Below, piece after piece: positions 54,486-62,676 of a DNA stretch of 64,000 bases (position 1 is its first letter; each line of letters opens with the position of its first letter). Origin of the DNA: Thermococcus gammatolerans EJ3 (GTDB lineage: Archaea > Methanobacteriota_B > Thermococci > Thermococcales > Thermococcaceae). A program made the translations under genes and the position numbers. The stretch spans positions 806,001 through 870,000 of the forward strand of contig NC_012804.1 in the NCBI RefSeq assembly GCF_000022365.1. The letters are read 5' to 3'. The notes under the pieces were generated by a model, which was given only the letters and a program-made list of their open reading frames with translations, made no database searches and was not told the DNA's origin.

Positions 54486-55853
54486 TCAGCCAATCAGTAT
54501 TCCCCCGTCAAACCTCATGTGCGGGCCACCTGAGCTCACGAAGGCGGTCTGTCCCTTTCCGCAGAAGCCGACCTCGAGGCCGAAGTCCTTGCCGACGGCG
54601 CTTATCTTTTTGAGGGCCTCTATCGCAACGCCGGTAATCGAAGTGTCCCTTATCGGTTCCGCTATCTCGCCGTTCCTGATGACGTAACCCTCCTGGATTC
54701 CGACTTGGAAGGCGCTGTTGAGCTGGGCCTGACCGCCGCGGAAGTCAACGACGTAATAGCCGAATTTGATGTCCTCGATGAGCTCTTCGAAGGAGTGGTC
54801 GCCTGCCTCGAAGACCGTGTTCCTCATTCTGATGATCGGCGGGTAGCGGTAGCTTTCAGCTCTGGCATGGCCGTTCGGCTCCATTCCCCACTTGTGGGCG
54901 TACTCGCGGTTGAGCATTATCTCCTTCAGGATTCCGTTCTCGATGATGTGGATGTCCTTGACCGGAACCCCCTCGTCGTCGTACTTGTCGTTTCCGAAGC
55001 CGCCTTCAACGATGCGCTCGCTCATCGTGACGTACTCGGGGGCAATCTGCTTGCCGATGAGGTCCTTGAAGGGCGAGTTTATCGTGAGGTCTGCCTCGGC
55101 GAGGTGGCCTAAAGCCTCGTGGGCGATGATTCCAACGACTATCGGGCCAGCCACAATCGGCCACTCACCGCGCTTCGGAGCCACTCCTTTCAGCTGGCTG
55201 TGCATCTTCCTGAGAAGCCTCTCCTTCACCTTCTCGTTCGGCTCTATCTCGGTCATAAGCTCCCAGCCGTAGTCAACGGCTCCAATGCTGTCCCTCGCCA
55301 TCGCGAGCTTTCCGTCGGCCTTACCGGTGACGTATGTTCCTTGGTAGAGGTAGTTGTAGTCCCACTCTATCCTCGTCCCCTCGTTGGTGAGGAGTATCTT
55401 CTTCCCTCCGCCGTCCTCGTAGCGAATCTGAACGCTCTTGACGGCCTCGTCTTCCTTGAGGAGCTTCTCAAGCTCTCTGAGATGGGAAACTTTCTCCTCA
55501 ATGTCCACTTCCCTTGGCTTGACGCGCATCTTGCTCTTCACGAAGTCTTCGACTGGGTCTATCTCTGCGAGCTGGATTTTCTCCTTCTTCGTCTGCGCGG
55601 CCGCCCTGGCGAGCTTGTAGGCCTCTTCAATCTTCTTCTCAAGGTTCTCAAGCTCGCTCGTCGAGGCAAAGCCCCAGGCACCGTCCGCCAGAACCCTTAT
55701 GGCAACGCCCCTGTGGAGCTTCCCCGTGAAACTCGTAAAGACGCCGTCCTTGAGGCCGAGCGTGGTCTTCCTTAAGTCCTCGTAGCGCAGCTCGATGTAC
55801 TCGGCCTTCAGGTTTTCTTCAGCCCACTTAAGGGCCCTTTCAAGTGCCTCCAT
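54486..55853 (-). CDS. tldD: TldD metalloprotease-family protein
   Basis: A 455-residue protein. HExxH-type site GIIAHEALGHLAEADLTINS near 240 and YDDEGVPVKDIHIIENGILK near 295, with VDFRGGQAQLNSAFQVGIQE and GFCGKGQTAFVSSGGPHMRF towards the end, all family hallmarks. It pairs with the following PmbA-like gene. ATG 55853 with GGTGGTGGAC; the frame to 55898 is open but without a site. Confidence 0.93.
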   Translation of the reverse strand: MEALERALKWAEENLKAEYIELRYEDLRKTTLGLKDGVFTSFTGKLHRGVAIRVLADGAWGFASTSELENLEKKIEEAYKLARAAAQTKKEKIQLAEIDPVEDFVKSKMRVKPREVDIEEKVSHLRELEKLLKEDEAVKSVQIRYEDGGGKKILLTNEGTRIEWDYNYLYQGTYVTGKADGKLAMARDSIGAVDYGWELMTEIEPNEKVKERLLRKMHSQLKGVAPKRGEWPIVAGPIVVGIIAHEALGHLAEADLTINSPFKDLIGKQIAPEYVTMSERIVEGGFGNDKYDDEGVPVKDIHIIENGILKEIMLNREYAHKWGMEPNGHARAESYRYPPIIRMRNTVFEAGDHSFEELIEDIKFGYYVVDFRGGQAQLNSAFQVGIQEGYVIRNGEIAEPIRDTSITGVAIEALKKISAVGKDFGLEVGFCGKGQTAFVSSGGPHMRFDGGILIG

Positions 55854-56000
55854 GTCCACCACCGTTGACCTTTGTCCAATCTCTTGTGAGAGGGGCAACT
55901 ATAAAAGCCTTTTGAGCCTTTCGATGAGCATCTAAGCATAGTCAGGACATTGGGGAATAAAGTTTTTAATGAAGTAAGAACCTAGAACACTGGGGATGCT

Positions 56001-56657
56001 ATGATGAAAAAAGTCGTACCATTGGTTATCTTAGTCGTTGCCCTTTCCCTCGTTGCTGCCGGCTGTGTGTCCGTTGAGGAGCACGTGAAGGTAAGTTCCG
56101 ACGGGAAAATAGCGCTCCTCAAGATGGCCATCAACATGAGCAGGGATGTGTACTCTCTCGCGCTCTCCAACACCAGCGAGGGCTCCTTCTGCGCGGACTT
56201 CAGGGAGAACCTGACGGATTACGAGAAGGAGCACTTTACCTGCGAGGAAAAGGTTTCTGGGGAGACCGCGACGATCGTCATAACCGGAAAGGACATAGAC
56301 CCATCCAAGCTCACGGGAGACACTAAAATGAAAGTGGAGAAGCAGGGCGATTACATTGAGTTCTGGGACTACACCTGGTACGAAGAGGGCAAAAAAGAGG
56401 AGAAAAATGAAACCGACTGGGATAAAGAGATCGCAAGCCTTTTCACGATAGACTACTACCTTGAAATGCCGGGAGAGATCGTTGATTCCAACGCTCAGGT
56501 GGTTAACGGGAACAAGGCCGAGTGGCACTGGAACCTTTACGTGGCCTCAAAGCGTCCGATCTACGCCAAGGCAAAGGTTGAGGAGAAGAAGGGTCTCTGC
56601 GGTCCGGCTTTCCTCGTGGGTCTGGCAATAGTGCCGCTTCTCTTACGGAGGCGTTAA
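56001..56657 (+). CDS. Lipobox- and CGP-CTERM-bearing surface protein
   Basis: A 218-residue secreted protein. The N-terminus has a signal with a lipobox (ALSLVAAGCVSVEEHVKVSS, Cys22 region), the C-terminus a CGP-CTERM (CGPAFLVGLAIVPLLLRRR). In between is a beta-rich part (KVSGETATIVITGKDIDPSK) with an acidic segment (EEGKKEEKNETDWDKEI). Having both lipid-anchor signals in one short protein is unusual. No known domain. ATG 56001 has GGGGATGCT. Confidence 0.82.
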   Translation: MMKKVVPLVILVVALSLVAAGCVSVEEHVKVSSDGKIALLKMAINMSRDVYSLALSNTSEGSFCADFRENLTDYEKEHFTCEEKVSGETATIVITGKDIDPSKLTGDTKMKVEKQGDYIEFWDYTWYEEGKKEEKNETDWDKEIASLFTIDYYLEMPGEIVDSNAQVVNGNKAEWHWNLYVASKRPIYAKAKVEEKKGLCGPAFLVGLAIVPLLLRRR

Positions 56658-56819
56658 GGGGTTCTTTCCTTTAATCTTTGCCTTCAAAATAATGACCTCT
56701 TTCATTGAAAGGACGTCTTTTCGTGTTCTTTGACTTTGATTGATTTGCCTCTTTATTTAGATATTAGTCGAAACGCTAAGCTTTTATACGAAAAGAGCCG
56801 ATTTATCTTGGTGGTTTCT

Positions 56820-58718
56820 ATGGCCAAAGGGCTGGGTATTAAAGACATCGGAAAGTTCAAGCTCGTTGGGAACATCGACGCCTTCGGGAGAAGGCTTGTT
56901 TTCCAGGTCACGGAAATAAGCGTCGAGAAGGACGACTACTTCTCAAAGCTTTACCTCTACGACGGCAGGAAAGTTAAGCCCTTCACCTCCGGAAAGAAGG
57001 ACGGAAACCCGCGCTTCTCCCCGGACGGAAAGCTGATAGCCTTCACCTCCAAGCGCGATAAGGAGAGCAAGGAGGCCGAGCTGTATGTTATTCCGACCGA
57101 CGGCGGCGAGGCGAGGCTTTTAACGAAGTTCAAGTACGGGATTAAGAACCTCCGCTTCACTGAGGACGGGAAGAGCGTAGCGGTCGTTACGCCGGTAAAG
57201 GTTGAGAAGAAGCCGAAGGACGACGTGCACGTCATCAGGGAGATCCCCTTCTGGTTCAACGGTGTGGGCTGGGTCTATGGAAAGAGGAGCGTTGTCCATC
57301 TGGTGGACGTGGAGAGCGGAAAGAAGAGGCGCGTAACGCCGAAGAGCCTCGACGTCTCGCAGGTTCGCTTCCACAACGGCAGGCTGTACTTCGTTGCCCA
57401 GGAAGACCGCGAGAAAAAGCCGATGGTCAGCGACCTCTACATCCTTGAGGGCAGGAAGGCAAGAAAGCTGACTCCGGGGAAGTGGAGCGTGAGCGACTTC
57501 ATTCCGCTCGACGACGGCACTTTCATCCTCAAGGCTAACACGCGCGAGCGCGGGATTCCGACGAACACTCACATCTACCACTACAACCCAGAGACGGGCG
57601 AGCTGAGGAAACTCACCGCTGGCTTGGACCGTTCTGCATACAACTCCCTCAACAGCGACGTCCGCGGAAGCCAGAGGGCAGAACTGGTTTTCAAGGATGG
57701 CTGGGTTTACTACGTCGCGACCGACGGCCCGAGGGCGAACCTCTTCCGCGTGAACCTTGAGGGGAAGATAGAGCGCGTCGTTGGTGGAAATAGGAGCGTC
57801 GAGAGCTTCGCAATCGGGGACTACATAGCCTTCACCGCCCAGGACGCGGTCACTCCGACGGAGCTCTACGTTCTCAGAGACGGGAAGGAGAAAAAGCTCA
57901 CCGACTTCAACGGCTGGATTAAGGGCTACAAGCTCTCCAGACCGGAGCACTTCAAGGTCAAGGCCAGCGACGGCGCCGAGATTGACGCGTGGATTATGAA
58001 GCCCGTTGATTTTGAGCCGGGCAGGAAATATCCAGCCGTTCTGGAGATTCACGGTGGGCCTAAGACGGCTTACGGTTACTCATTCATGCACGAGTTCCAC
58101 GTTTTGACGGCTAAAGGCTTCGTGGTAATATTCTCCAACCCGCGCGGCAGCGACGGCTACGGTGAGGAGTTCGCCGACATAAGGGGTCACTATGGGGAGA
58201 GGGATTACCAGGACCTCATGGAGGTCGTTGATGAAGCACTGAAGCGCTTCGACTTCATTGACGAGGAGAGAATAGGCGTCACCGGCGGTTCCTACGGCGG
58301 CTTCATGACGAACTGGATAGTCGGCCACACGAACAGGTTCAAAGCGGCCGTGACCCAGCGCTCAATCTCAAACTGGGTGAGCTTCTTCGGAACGACGGAC
58401 ATCGGCTACTTCTTTGCTCCAGACCAGATAGGGGGCGATCCCTGGAGTAACACCGAAGGCTACTGGGAGAAGAGCCCGCTGAAGTACGCGCCGAACGTGG
58501 AAACTCCGCTCCTCATAATCCACTCGATGGAAGACTACCGCTGCTGGCTCCCGGAGGCGTTGCAGTTCTACACGGCGCTCAAATACCTCGGCAAGACCGT
58601 TGAGCTGGCGCTCTTTCCGGGCGAGAACCACGACCTGAGCAGGGGCGGAAAGCCGAAGCATCGCGTTAAGAGGCTTGAGCTGATAGCAGGATGGATGGAG
58701 AGGTGGCTAAAGGGGTGA
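56820..58718 (+). CDS. Acylaminoacyl-peptidase (S9 family)
   Basis: A 632-residue cytosolic serine peptidase. N-terminal beta-propeller (GNPRFSPDGKLIAFTSKRD) and C-terminal alpha/beta-hydrolase with oxyanion EIHGGPKTAYGYSFMHEFH near 423, nucleophile VTGGSYGGFMTNWIVGHTNR near 482 (Ser), and the acid/His region with HSMEDYRC and FPGENHDLSRGGKPKHR near 600. It removes N-acyl amino acids from peptides. ATG 56820 follows GGTGGTTTCT and TATA AAGCTTTTATACG; the frame back to 56730 lies in the promoter. Confidence 0.94.
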   Translation: MAKGLGIKDIGKFKLVGNIDAFGRRLVFQVTEISVEKDDYFSKLYLYDGRKVKPFTSGKKDGNPRFSPDGKLIAFTSKRDKESKEAELYVIPTDGGEARLLTKFKYGIKNLRFTEDGKSVAVVTPVKVEKKPKDDVHVIREIPFWFNGVGWVYGKRSVVHLVDVESGKKRRVTPKSLDVSQVRFHNGRLYFVAQEDREKKPMVSDLYILEGRKARKLTPGKWSVSDFIPLDDGTFILKANTRERGIPTNTHIYHYNPETGELRKLTAGLDRSAYNSLNSDVRGSQRAELVFKDGWVYYVATDGPRANLFRVNLEGKIERVVGGNRSVESFAIGDYIAFTAQDAVTPTELYVLRDGKEKKLTDFNGWIKGYKLSRPEHFKVKASDGAEIDAWIMKPVDFEPGRKYPAVLEIHGGPKTAYGYSFMHEFHVLTAKGFVVIFSNPRGSDGYGEEFADIRGHYGERDYQDLMEVVDEALKRFDFIDEERIGVTGGSYGGFMTNWIVGHTNRFKAAVTQRSISNWVSFFGTTDIGYFFAPDQIGGDPWSNTEGYWEKSPLKYAPNVETPLLIIHSMEDYRCWLPEALQFYTALKYLGKTVELALFPGENHDLSRGGKPKHRVKRLELIAGWMERWLKG

Positions 58719-58792
58719 GTCTGTCTTTTTCCTTTCATAACCTTTCATAACCCTCAAATATGTGAATCCACGTATTTCTGTGCGGCGATGGC

Positions 58793-58927
58793 ATGCCAAA
58801 CATAACCCTCTCAGTCCCGCCCGACCTCTACAGGAGAATGAAGAAGCACCCTGAAATAAAGTGGAGCGAAGTGGTAAGGAAAGCCATAGCGGAGTATTTG
58901 GCCAAAATCGAGGCAGAAAAGCTTTAG
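58793..58927 (+). CDS. Ribbon-helix-helix antitoxin (VapB-like), short
   Basis: A 44-residue protein too short for the usual annotation cut-off: PNITLSVPPDLYRRMKKHPE, then IKWSEVVRKAIAEYLAKIEA. This is a CopG/VapB-type ribbon-helix-helix, the DNA-binding half of a VapBC pair. The C-terminal toxin-binding tail is only a few residues. It is followed by a truncated PIN fragment. Confidence 0.72.
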   Translation: MPNITLSVPPDLYRRMKKHPEIKWSEVVRKAIAEYLAKIEAEKL

Positions 58928-59111
58928 CTCGGATGAACTGTTATCACTCCTTGGCGAGGATGTGATAGTCAAGAAAGGGGCACCCGGGCCGGTGGTTGAT
59001 GCGGTAATTGTTGCGGTTGCAATGAACCGGGAGCTGACGCTCTTTACGAGGGGCAAACACTTCGAGTGGATAAAAGAAGAGTTTGAAGGGCTAAAGCTTT
59101 TAGAGCGTTAA
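58926..59111 (+). pseudogene. Truncated VapC (PIN) remnant
   Basis: After the VapB-like stop, in another frame, the sequence reads SSDELLSLLGEDVIVKKGAP, DAVIVAVAMNRELTLFTRGK, HFEWIKEEFEGLKLLER and stop. DAVIVAVA and LTLFTRGKHF are the C-terminal half of a PIN domain. The first Asp and the Glu region are missing, so it cannot be active. No start codon with a site. Confidence 0.7.
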
Positions 59112-60208
59112 ATTGTTTTACTTTCTCCCCGTATTCTCTCAATGTCTTCGTCGAACTTTTTCTTCGCCCACTCCAGCTTGTCAAAGGCGAGTTTTGAGGT
59201 GAGAGTGTAGACAAACAGAGAAACGAGGAACACCGCGAGCAGTAGCAGTGAAATCGTTTCCTCGGTTGTGTACTGAAGCGCGAGGACGAGCGCAACGCCA
59301 GCACTCAGGGGTACGGAGTAAGTTTTGAAGAGTGAGAGGGCTTTGTGACACTTTGAATACGGCAGTTCGGCATATTTCCAGAGGATTATGAATAGTGGAA
59401 TTCCGATCAAAAAGCCAAGGAATAATGGAGTTACGTAGTGCTCCGGCCATACAAAGTAGAGAGCAATCGGTAGGCCGATGATCCATTCAAAGCCTGTGTA
59501 AAAGCTTACCTTTGGATACTTTGCCTTGTGGAATCCGAGGGCGTAAGCACTCTGAAGGAGGAAGAGGGCCGAGAGACCGCTCAGGGCGAGAAGGGAGTGT
59601 CCTATTTTGAGATCGGTCAAAGCCTTGGAGCTCACTGAAACGTAGACGAACGGGGCGGAGACGTCCCAGAAGCCACCAGCCCTGAAAATCAGCTGGAGTC
59701 CGAGAACGTCGATTGCGAAGTCCCAGCCGCTTTTGTAGTCCATCGTTGGGCCGGAGAAAAAGACCAAAATAACGAGCAGAGCCCAGAGCAGTGGGAGATA
59801 ACTCTTCAGGCTTGGTTTGAGCCTTAAAACAGCTTTGTAGTCCTTGGTGGTAGTGGTGTTTTTTCTTATTTCTTCGGCATTAATGTAAATGGGGACTCTG
59901 ACGTTCGCGAATGTATAGGATGGAAAGACCCTGAACTCCTCGGGCGCAATATCTTTGATCTGGAAGCTTGCGTTGAATTCTATTTTCCCACCAAGAGGTA
60001 CATAAAAGTCCCTGTAGAAGAGCTGAACGTTGGATGAGTACCCGTAAACTCTCACAATTGAGTCATTTTGAATGCCGCTCACTCCGCACGAAAACTTTGC
60101 AACTCCATGAGAGTAAGCTGCGACATCATCGCATGATATCGAGAGGGCTGAAACCCCATGAATGAGGAGCAGTGCAAGCGTGATTCCTACCAACACGCTT
60201 ATCCTCAT
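59108..60208 (-). CDS. Multi-span membrane protein with Cys-containing ectodomain (paralogue B)
   Basis: A 366-residue protein: signal peptide 1-21, Cys26 and Cys41 in SISCDDVAAYSHGVAKFSCG, a short external domain (GKIEFNASFQIKDIAPEEF), about eight spans (VLVILVFFSGPTMDYKS...) and a charged tail (EWAKKKFDEDIERIRGES). It resembles the genes at 60220 and 38894. Function unknown. ATG has GGGGGCAGGAAT. Confidence 0.62.
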   Translation of the reverse strand: MRISVLVGITLALLLIHGVSALSISCDDVAAYSHGVAKFSCGVSGIQNDSIVRVYGYSSNVQLFYRDFYVPLGGKIEFNASFQIKDIAPEEFRVFPSYTFANVRVPIYINAEEIRKNTTTTKDYKAVLRLKPSLKSYLPLLWALLVILVFFSGPTMDYKSGWDFAIDVLGLQLIFRAGGFWDVSAPFVYVSVSSKALTDLKIGHSLLALSGLSALFLLQSAYALGFHKAKYPKVSFYTGFEWIIGLPIALYFVWPEHYVTPLFLGFLIGIPLFIILWKYAELPYSKCHKALSLFKTYSVPLSAGVALVLALQYTTEETISLLLLAVFLVSLFVYTLTSKLAFDKLEWAKKKFDEDIERIRGESKTI

Positions 60209-60219
60209 ATTCCTGCCCC

Positions 60220-61383
60220 CTAGATTTTTGCAACCCTCTCCTCAATTTCCGCAATCAGGCGTTCTTTTTCCGTCGTGAAGCGCTTGAGACACTTTTTCTG
60301 AATAACGTACACCGCGAAGAGGAGGATGACGAGGAGGGCCACGAACGCGAAATCCGGACGGTATTTGAGTGCGAGAAAGCCCGCGATGACGAGGTTGATG
60401 AAAAGAACGCCCTCTGGTTTTAATAATGTTTCGAGGATGTAATGGGTGAACATCGCGAGGACTACCACAAGAGATATCAGAGGGAGAATTTCAATCTTAG
60501 AGTCAATTGCTCCGGAGACCAGTGCGAGAGGGGCGATAAACCACGCGAGCCCGGAACAGTCTGTTAATTTTTGTTTCCTCAGTTCCGAAAGGAGCTCTTG
60601 ATGGGTCATACGTCTCAGGTCTGGCGCCACCCTAAGATAGGTAAAGATATACAGTGGTACCAGCGTGGTGAGTGCCCATATGCCCCACCAGACTACAATG
60701 TCTCCCCATAGTTTGTCCTCATGCCCAAAATAATAGTAAGGTATCCCAAAGGTAACTGGTCGAAAGTTGAACAGACTAAACATCGCCACTATAAGCAATG
60801 CGGTGGATGATAATGAAAGTCGTGTAATCTCTATAAAACGCATGAAGTCTCTGCTGCGCCACCACTCTGCAATTCCCCAGAACACGGACAGTATAATCCA
60901 GAGGATAAAAGCCCCTCGAAGTGAGTCAACTAAATCTTCTTTCAGGCCACCCCAGTTGGGGTTAGTCACTAAGAAAATTTTCTTCTCAAAAGTCTCCCTA
61001 CTGCCATTTTCCATGACCAGCTCAAATACAAAAGTATGCTCCTTGTTCATGAGAAGCCAACTGGGAATTGAACCAACGTAAAAACCTACAATATTCTCTA
61101 ATGCGTTATTGGCCCAGAGGAAAACCTCGGCCGGGAACTCAAATGTATCATGAAAGTTGCTTGAGGATACAACGTCTCTGCTATTATGCTCTATAATGAT
61201 TGTGTAGTCTTCAGCGGGAACTCCGTCAACGCTCTTCAGGTAGAGCTTTCCCGTTCCATTGCCCTCCAGCCTGCAAATGACTTTATCTGCGGGGGCTTTG
61301 GAGGGACATTCCAGTGTTGCACCTGCAACGAGCGGAATGAGCATGAGGAGCAGGATTACCACTACGAAGGGGCTTCGTCTCAC
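60220..61383 (-). CDS. Multi-span membrane protein with Cys-containing ectodomain (paralogue C)
   Basis: A 387-residue protein: signal peptide 1-21, Cys26 and Cys37 in TLECPSKAPADKVICRLEGN, external domain (GKLYLKSVDGVPAEDYTIII), about seven spans (AFILWIILSVFWGIAEWWRS; TALLIVAMFSLFNFRP) and a tail (FTTEKERLIAEIEERVAKI). The start is GTG 61383 behind GGTGGTTGG. It is in tandem with paralogue B. The ectodomain pattern is a surface family specific to this group as far as I can tell. Confidence 0.62.
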   Translation of the reverse strand: MRRSPFVVVILLLMLIPLVAGATLECPSKAPADKVICRLEGNGTGKLYLKSVDGVPAEDYTIIIEHNSRDVVSSSNFHDTFEFPAEVFLWANNALENIVGFYVGSIPSWLLMNKEHTFVFELVMENGSRETFEKKIFLVTNPNWGGLKEDLVDSLRGAFILWIILSVFWGIAEWWRSRDFMRFIEITRLSLSSTALLIVAMFSLFNFRPVTFGIPYYYFGHEDKLWGDIVVWWGIWALTTLVPLYIFTYLRVAPDLRRMTHQELLSELRKQKLTDCSGLAWFIAPLALVSGAIDSKIEILPLISLVVVLAMFTHYILETLLKPEGVLFINLVIAGFLALKYRPDFAFVALLVILLFAVYVIQKKCLKRFTTEKERLIAEIEERVAKI

Positions 61384-61472
61384 CCAACCACCGCTCAGAA
61401 TAAGACACGGGGCTTATAAGTGTTTCTCCTTGAGGGTGTAAAGAAAAGTAACTTTAGAACAGAAGAAAGGCA

Positions 61473-61934
61473 TCAGAGCGTGTAGTCCAGAACCTTCTTT
61501 GCCTCCTCGATATGCTCCGGGTAGACGTTCTTAATCTCCGGGTGGAGCGCCTTGATGACCCTTCCTATGAGCACGAAGAGGGTTCCTGCGATAATCGGGA
61601 GCTCGTTGACGACGTCCTCCTCGAGCGGGATGTCTCCGGGTATCTTCTTCAGCAGGAACTTCCTGATTGGCTCGATCTGGACTTTCTCGTCCTCGATGAC
61701 CGCCCTGAAGAGGTTCAGGCTGTTCTTGAAGCCCTTGGTAATCGGTATGTGACGCATCTTTATCGTATCCGAGCGCTCGGCTTTGGCGTTCTCGTAGGCG
61801 ACCTCGAAGAGATCTGCCAGCTTCTTTTCGACTATCTCCATCATCTCCTCGGCCCTCGGCTTGATGACCGCGAGCTCGCAGGTCCTCTCCAGGATCTTCT
61901 GGAGCTGCGGGTAGGGTATTATCATCTCGGCCAT
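61473..61934 (-). CDS. DUF1931 histone-fold protein
   Basis: A 153-residue protein with two histone-fold-like halves: [40 protein letters not shown] and [20 protein letters not shown]. The family (DUF1931) adopts a doubled histone fold but is not established as a nucleosomal protein. TATA GTTTTATATACTC (61979-61991) is strong. ATG has GGAGGTGATGAGAG. Confidence 0.86.
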   Translation of the reverse strand: MAEMIIPYPQLQKILERTCELAVIKPRAEEMMEIVEKKLADLFEVAYENAKAERSDTIKMRHIPITKGFKNSLNLFRAVIEDEKVQIEPIRKFLLKKIPGDIPLEEDVVNELPIIAGTLFVLIGRVIKALHPEIKNVYPEHIEEAKKVLDYTL

Positions 61935-62036
61935 CTCTCATCACCTCCGTGTTCTTGCCGATGAATTTTAGTAACCCAGAGTATATAAAACTTTCGGGGG
62001 CGGGAGATTTTTAAAGAGAATCCTTTAGTTCGCACT

Positions 62037-62627
62037 ATGCTCGGCTTAATCCTCGCGTTTCCCGAAAAGCGGTGGGAAAACTACACCCTGCCCGTGAAAG
62101 GAGAGCCCATCGTCAGGCTCACGGAGAGGAGGCTCTTAACCGCCAAAAGAATAAACAAAACGCTTACAATCGTCAGAAAGGACAAGCTGAAGACTTACTC
62201 GCTCCACGTTTCAAACCCTGTCCCCGTGACTGCAAGAAACAAGATGGAGGCGCTCCTCAGGGCACTTCCTGACGAGCCTTTTTTCCTTGTCGAAGGCAAC
62301 ATGCCCCTTATAATGCCCTTCTTCGTGAACTATCTCGTCGGTCTCTTCTACGAGGACGAGCCCGAGGCGCTAATCCCCGTCTGGAGCGATGGAAGTGCTG
62401 AGGTATTCCACGCGGTTTACGAGGCAGATGCGCTGAGAGAGGCAATAGAATCGGCAATGGCAGAGGGATACAGGAGCTTTTCAAGGATTACAGAGTTCCT
62501 TGATTACGAGTCAGTTTCGATTGAAGAGCTGGCAAGGAGGAACCCCAAGGTAACGCTGAGCTTCTTCAGGGTGAGGAGTGGCTTCGACGCGAAGTTTGCA
62601 GATGAATCGCTTAGGTCTGGAGTTTAG
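62037..62627 (+). CDS. Divergent MobA-like nucleotidyltransferase-fold protein
   Basis: A 196-residue protein with the Rossmann-like order of MobA: GLILAFPEKRWENYTLPVKG at the start (replacing the LAGGxSxRMG loop), TAKRINKTLTIVRKDKLKTY, PDEPFFLVEGNMPLIMPFFV near 78 (DMP-like) and EALIPVWSDGSAEVFHAVYE near 113. The nucleotide loop is degenerate, so activity is doubtful. It is leaderless: TATA-like TTTTTAAAG is about 27 bases before the ATG. Confidence 0.62.
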   Translation: MLGLILAFPEKRWENYTLPVKGEPIVRLTERRLLTAKRINKTLTIVRKDKLKTYSLHVSNPVPVTARNKMEALLRALPDEPFFLVEGNMPLIMPFFVNYLVGLFYEDEPEALIPVWSDGSAEVFHAVYEADALREAIESAMAEGYRSFSRITEFLDYESVSIEELARRNPKVTLSFFRVRSGFDAKFADESLRSGV

Positions 62628-62676
62628 CAACCATAACGTTTAAGGGCCCTCCGCTGGAGTTTCCCCGGTGGTTGAG

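Noticed and set aside
57120-58052. Minus-strand 310-codon frame
   Set aside because: Antisense to the S9 peptidase, whose catalytic motifs are clear.
58733-58756. Tandem CCTTTCATAA repeat before the VapB-like gene
   Set aside because: Only two copies of about ten bases; too short to interpret.
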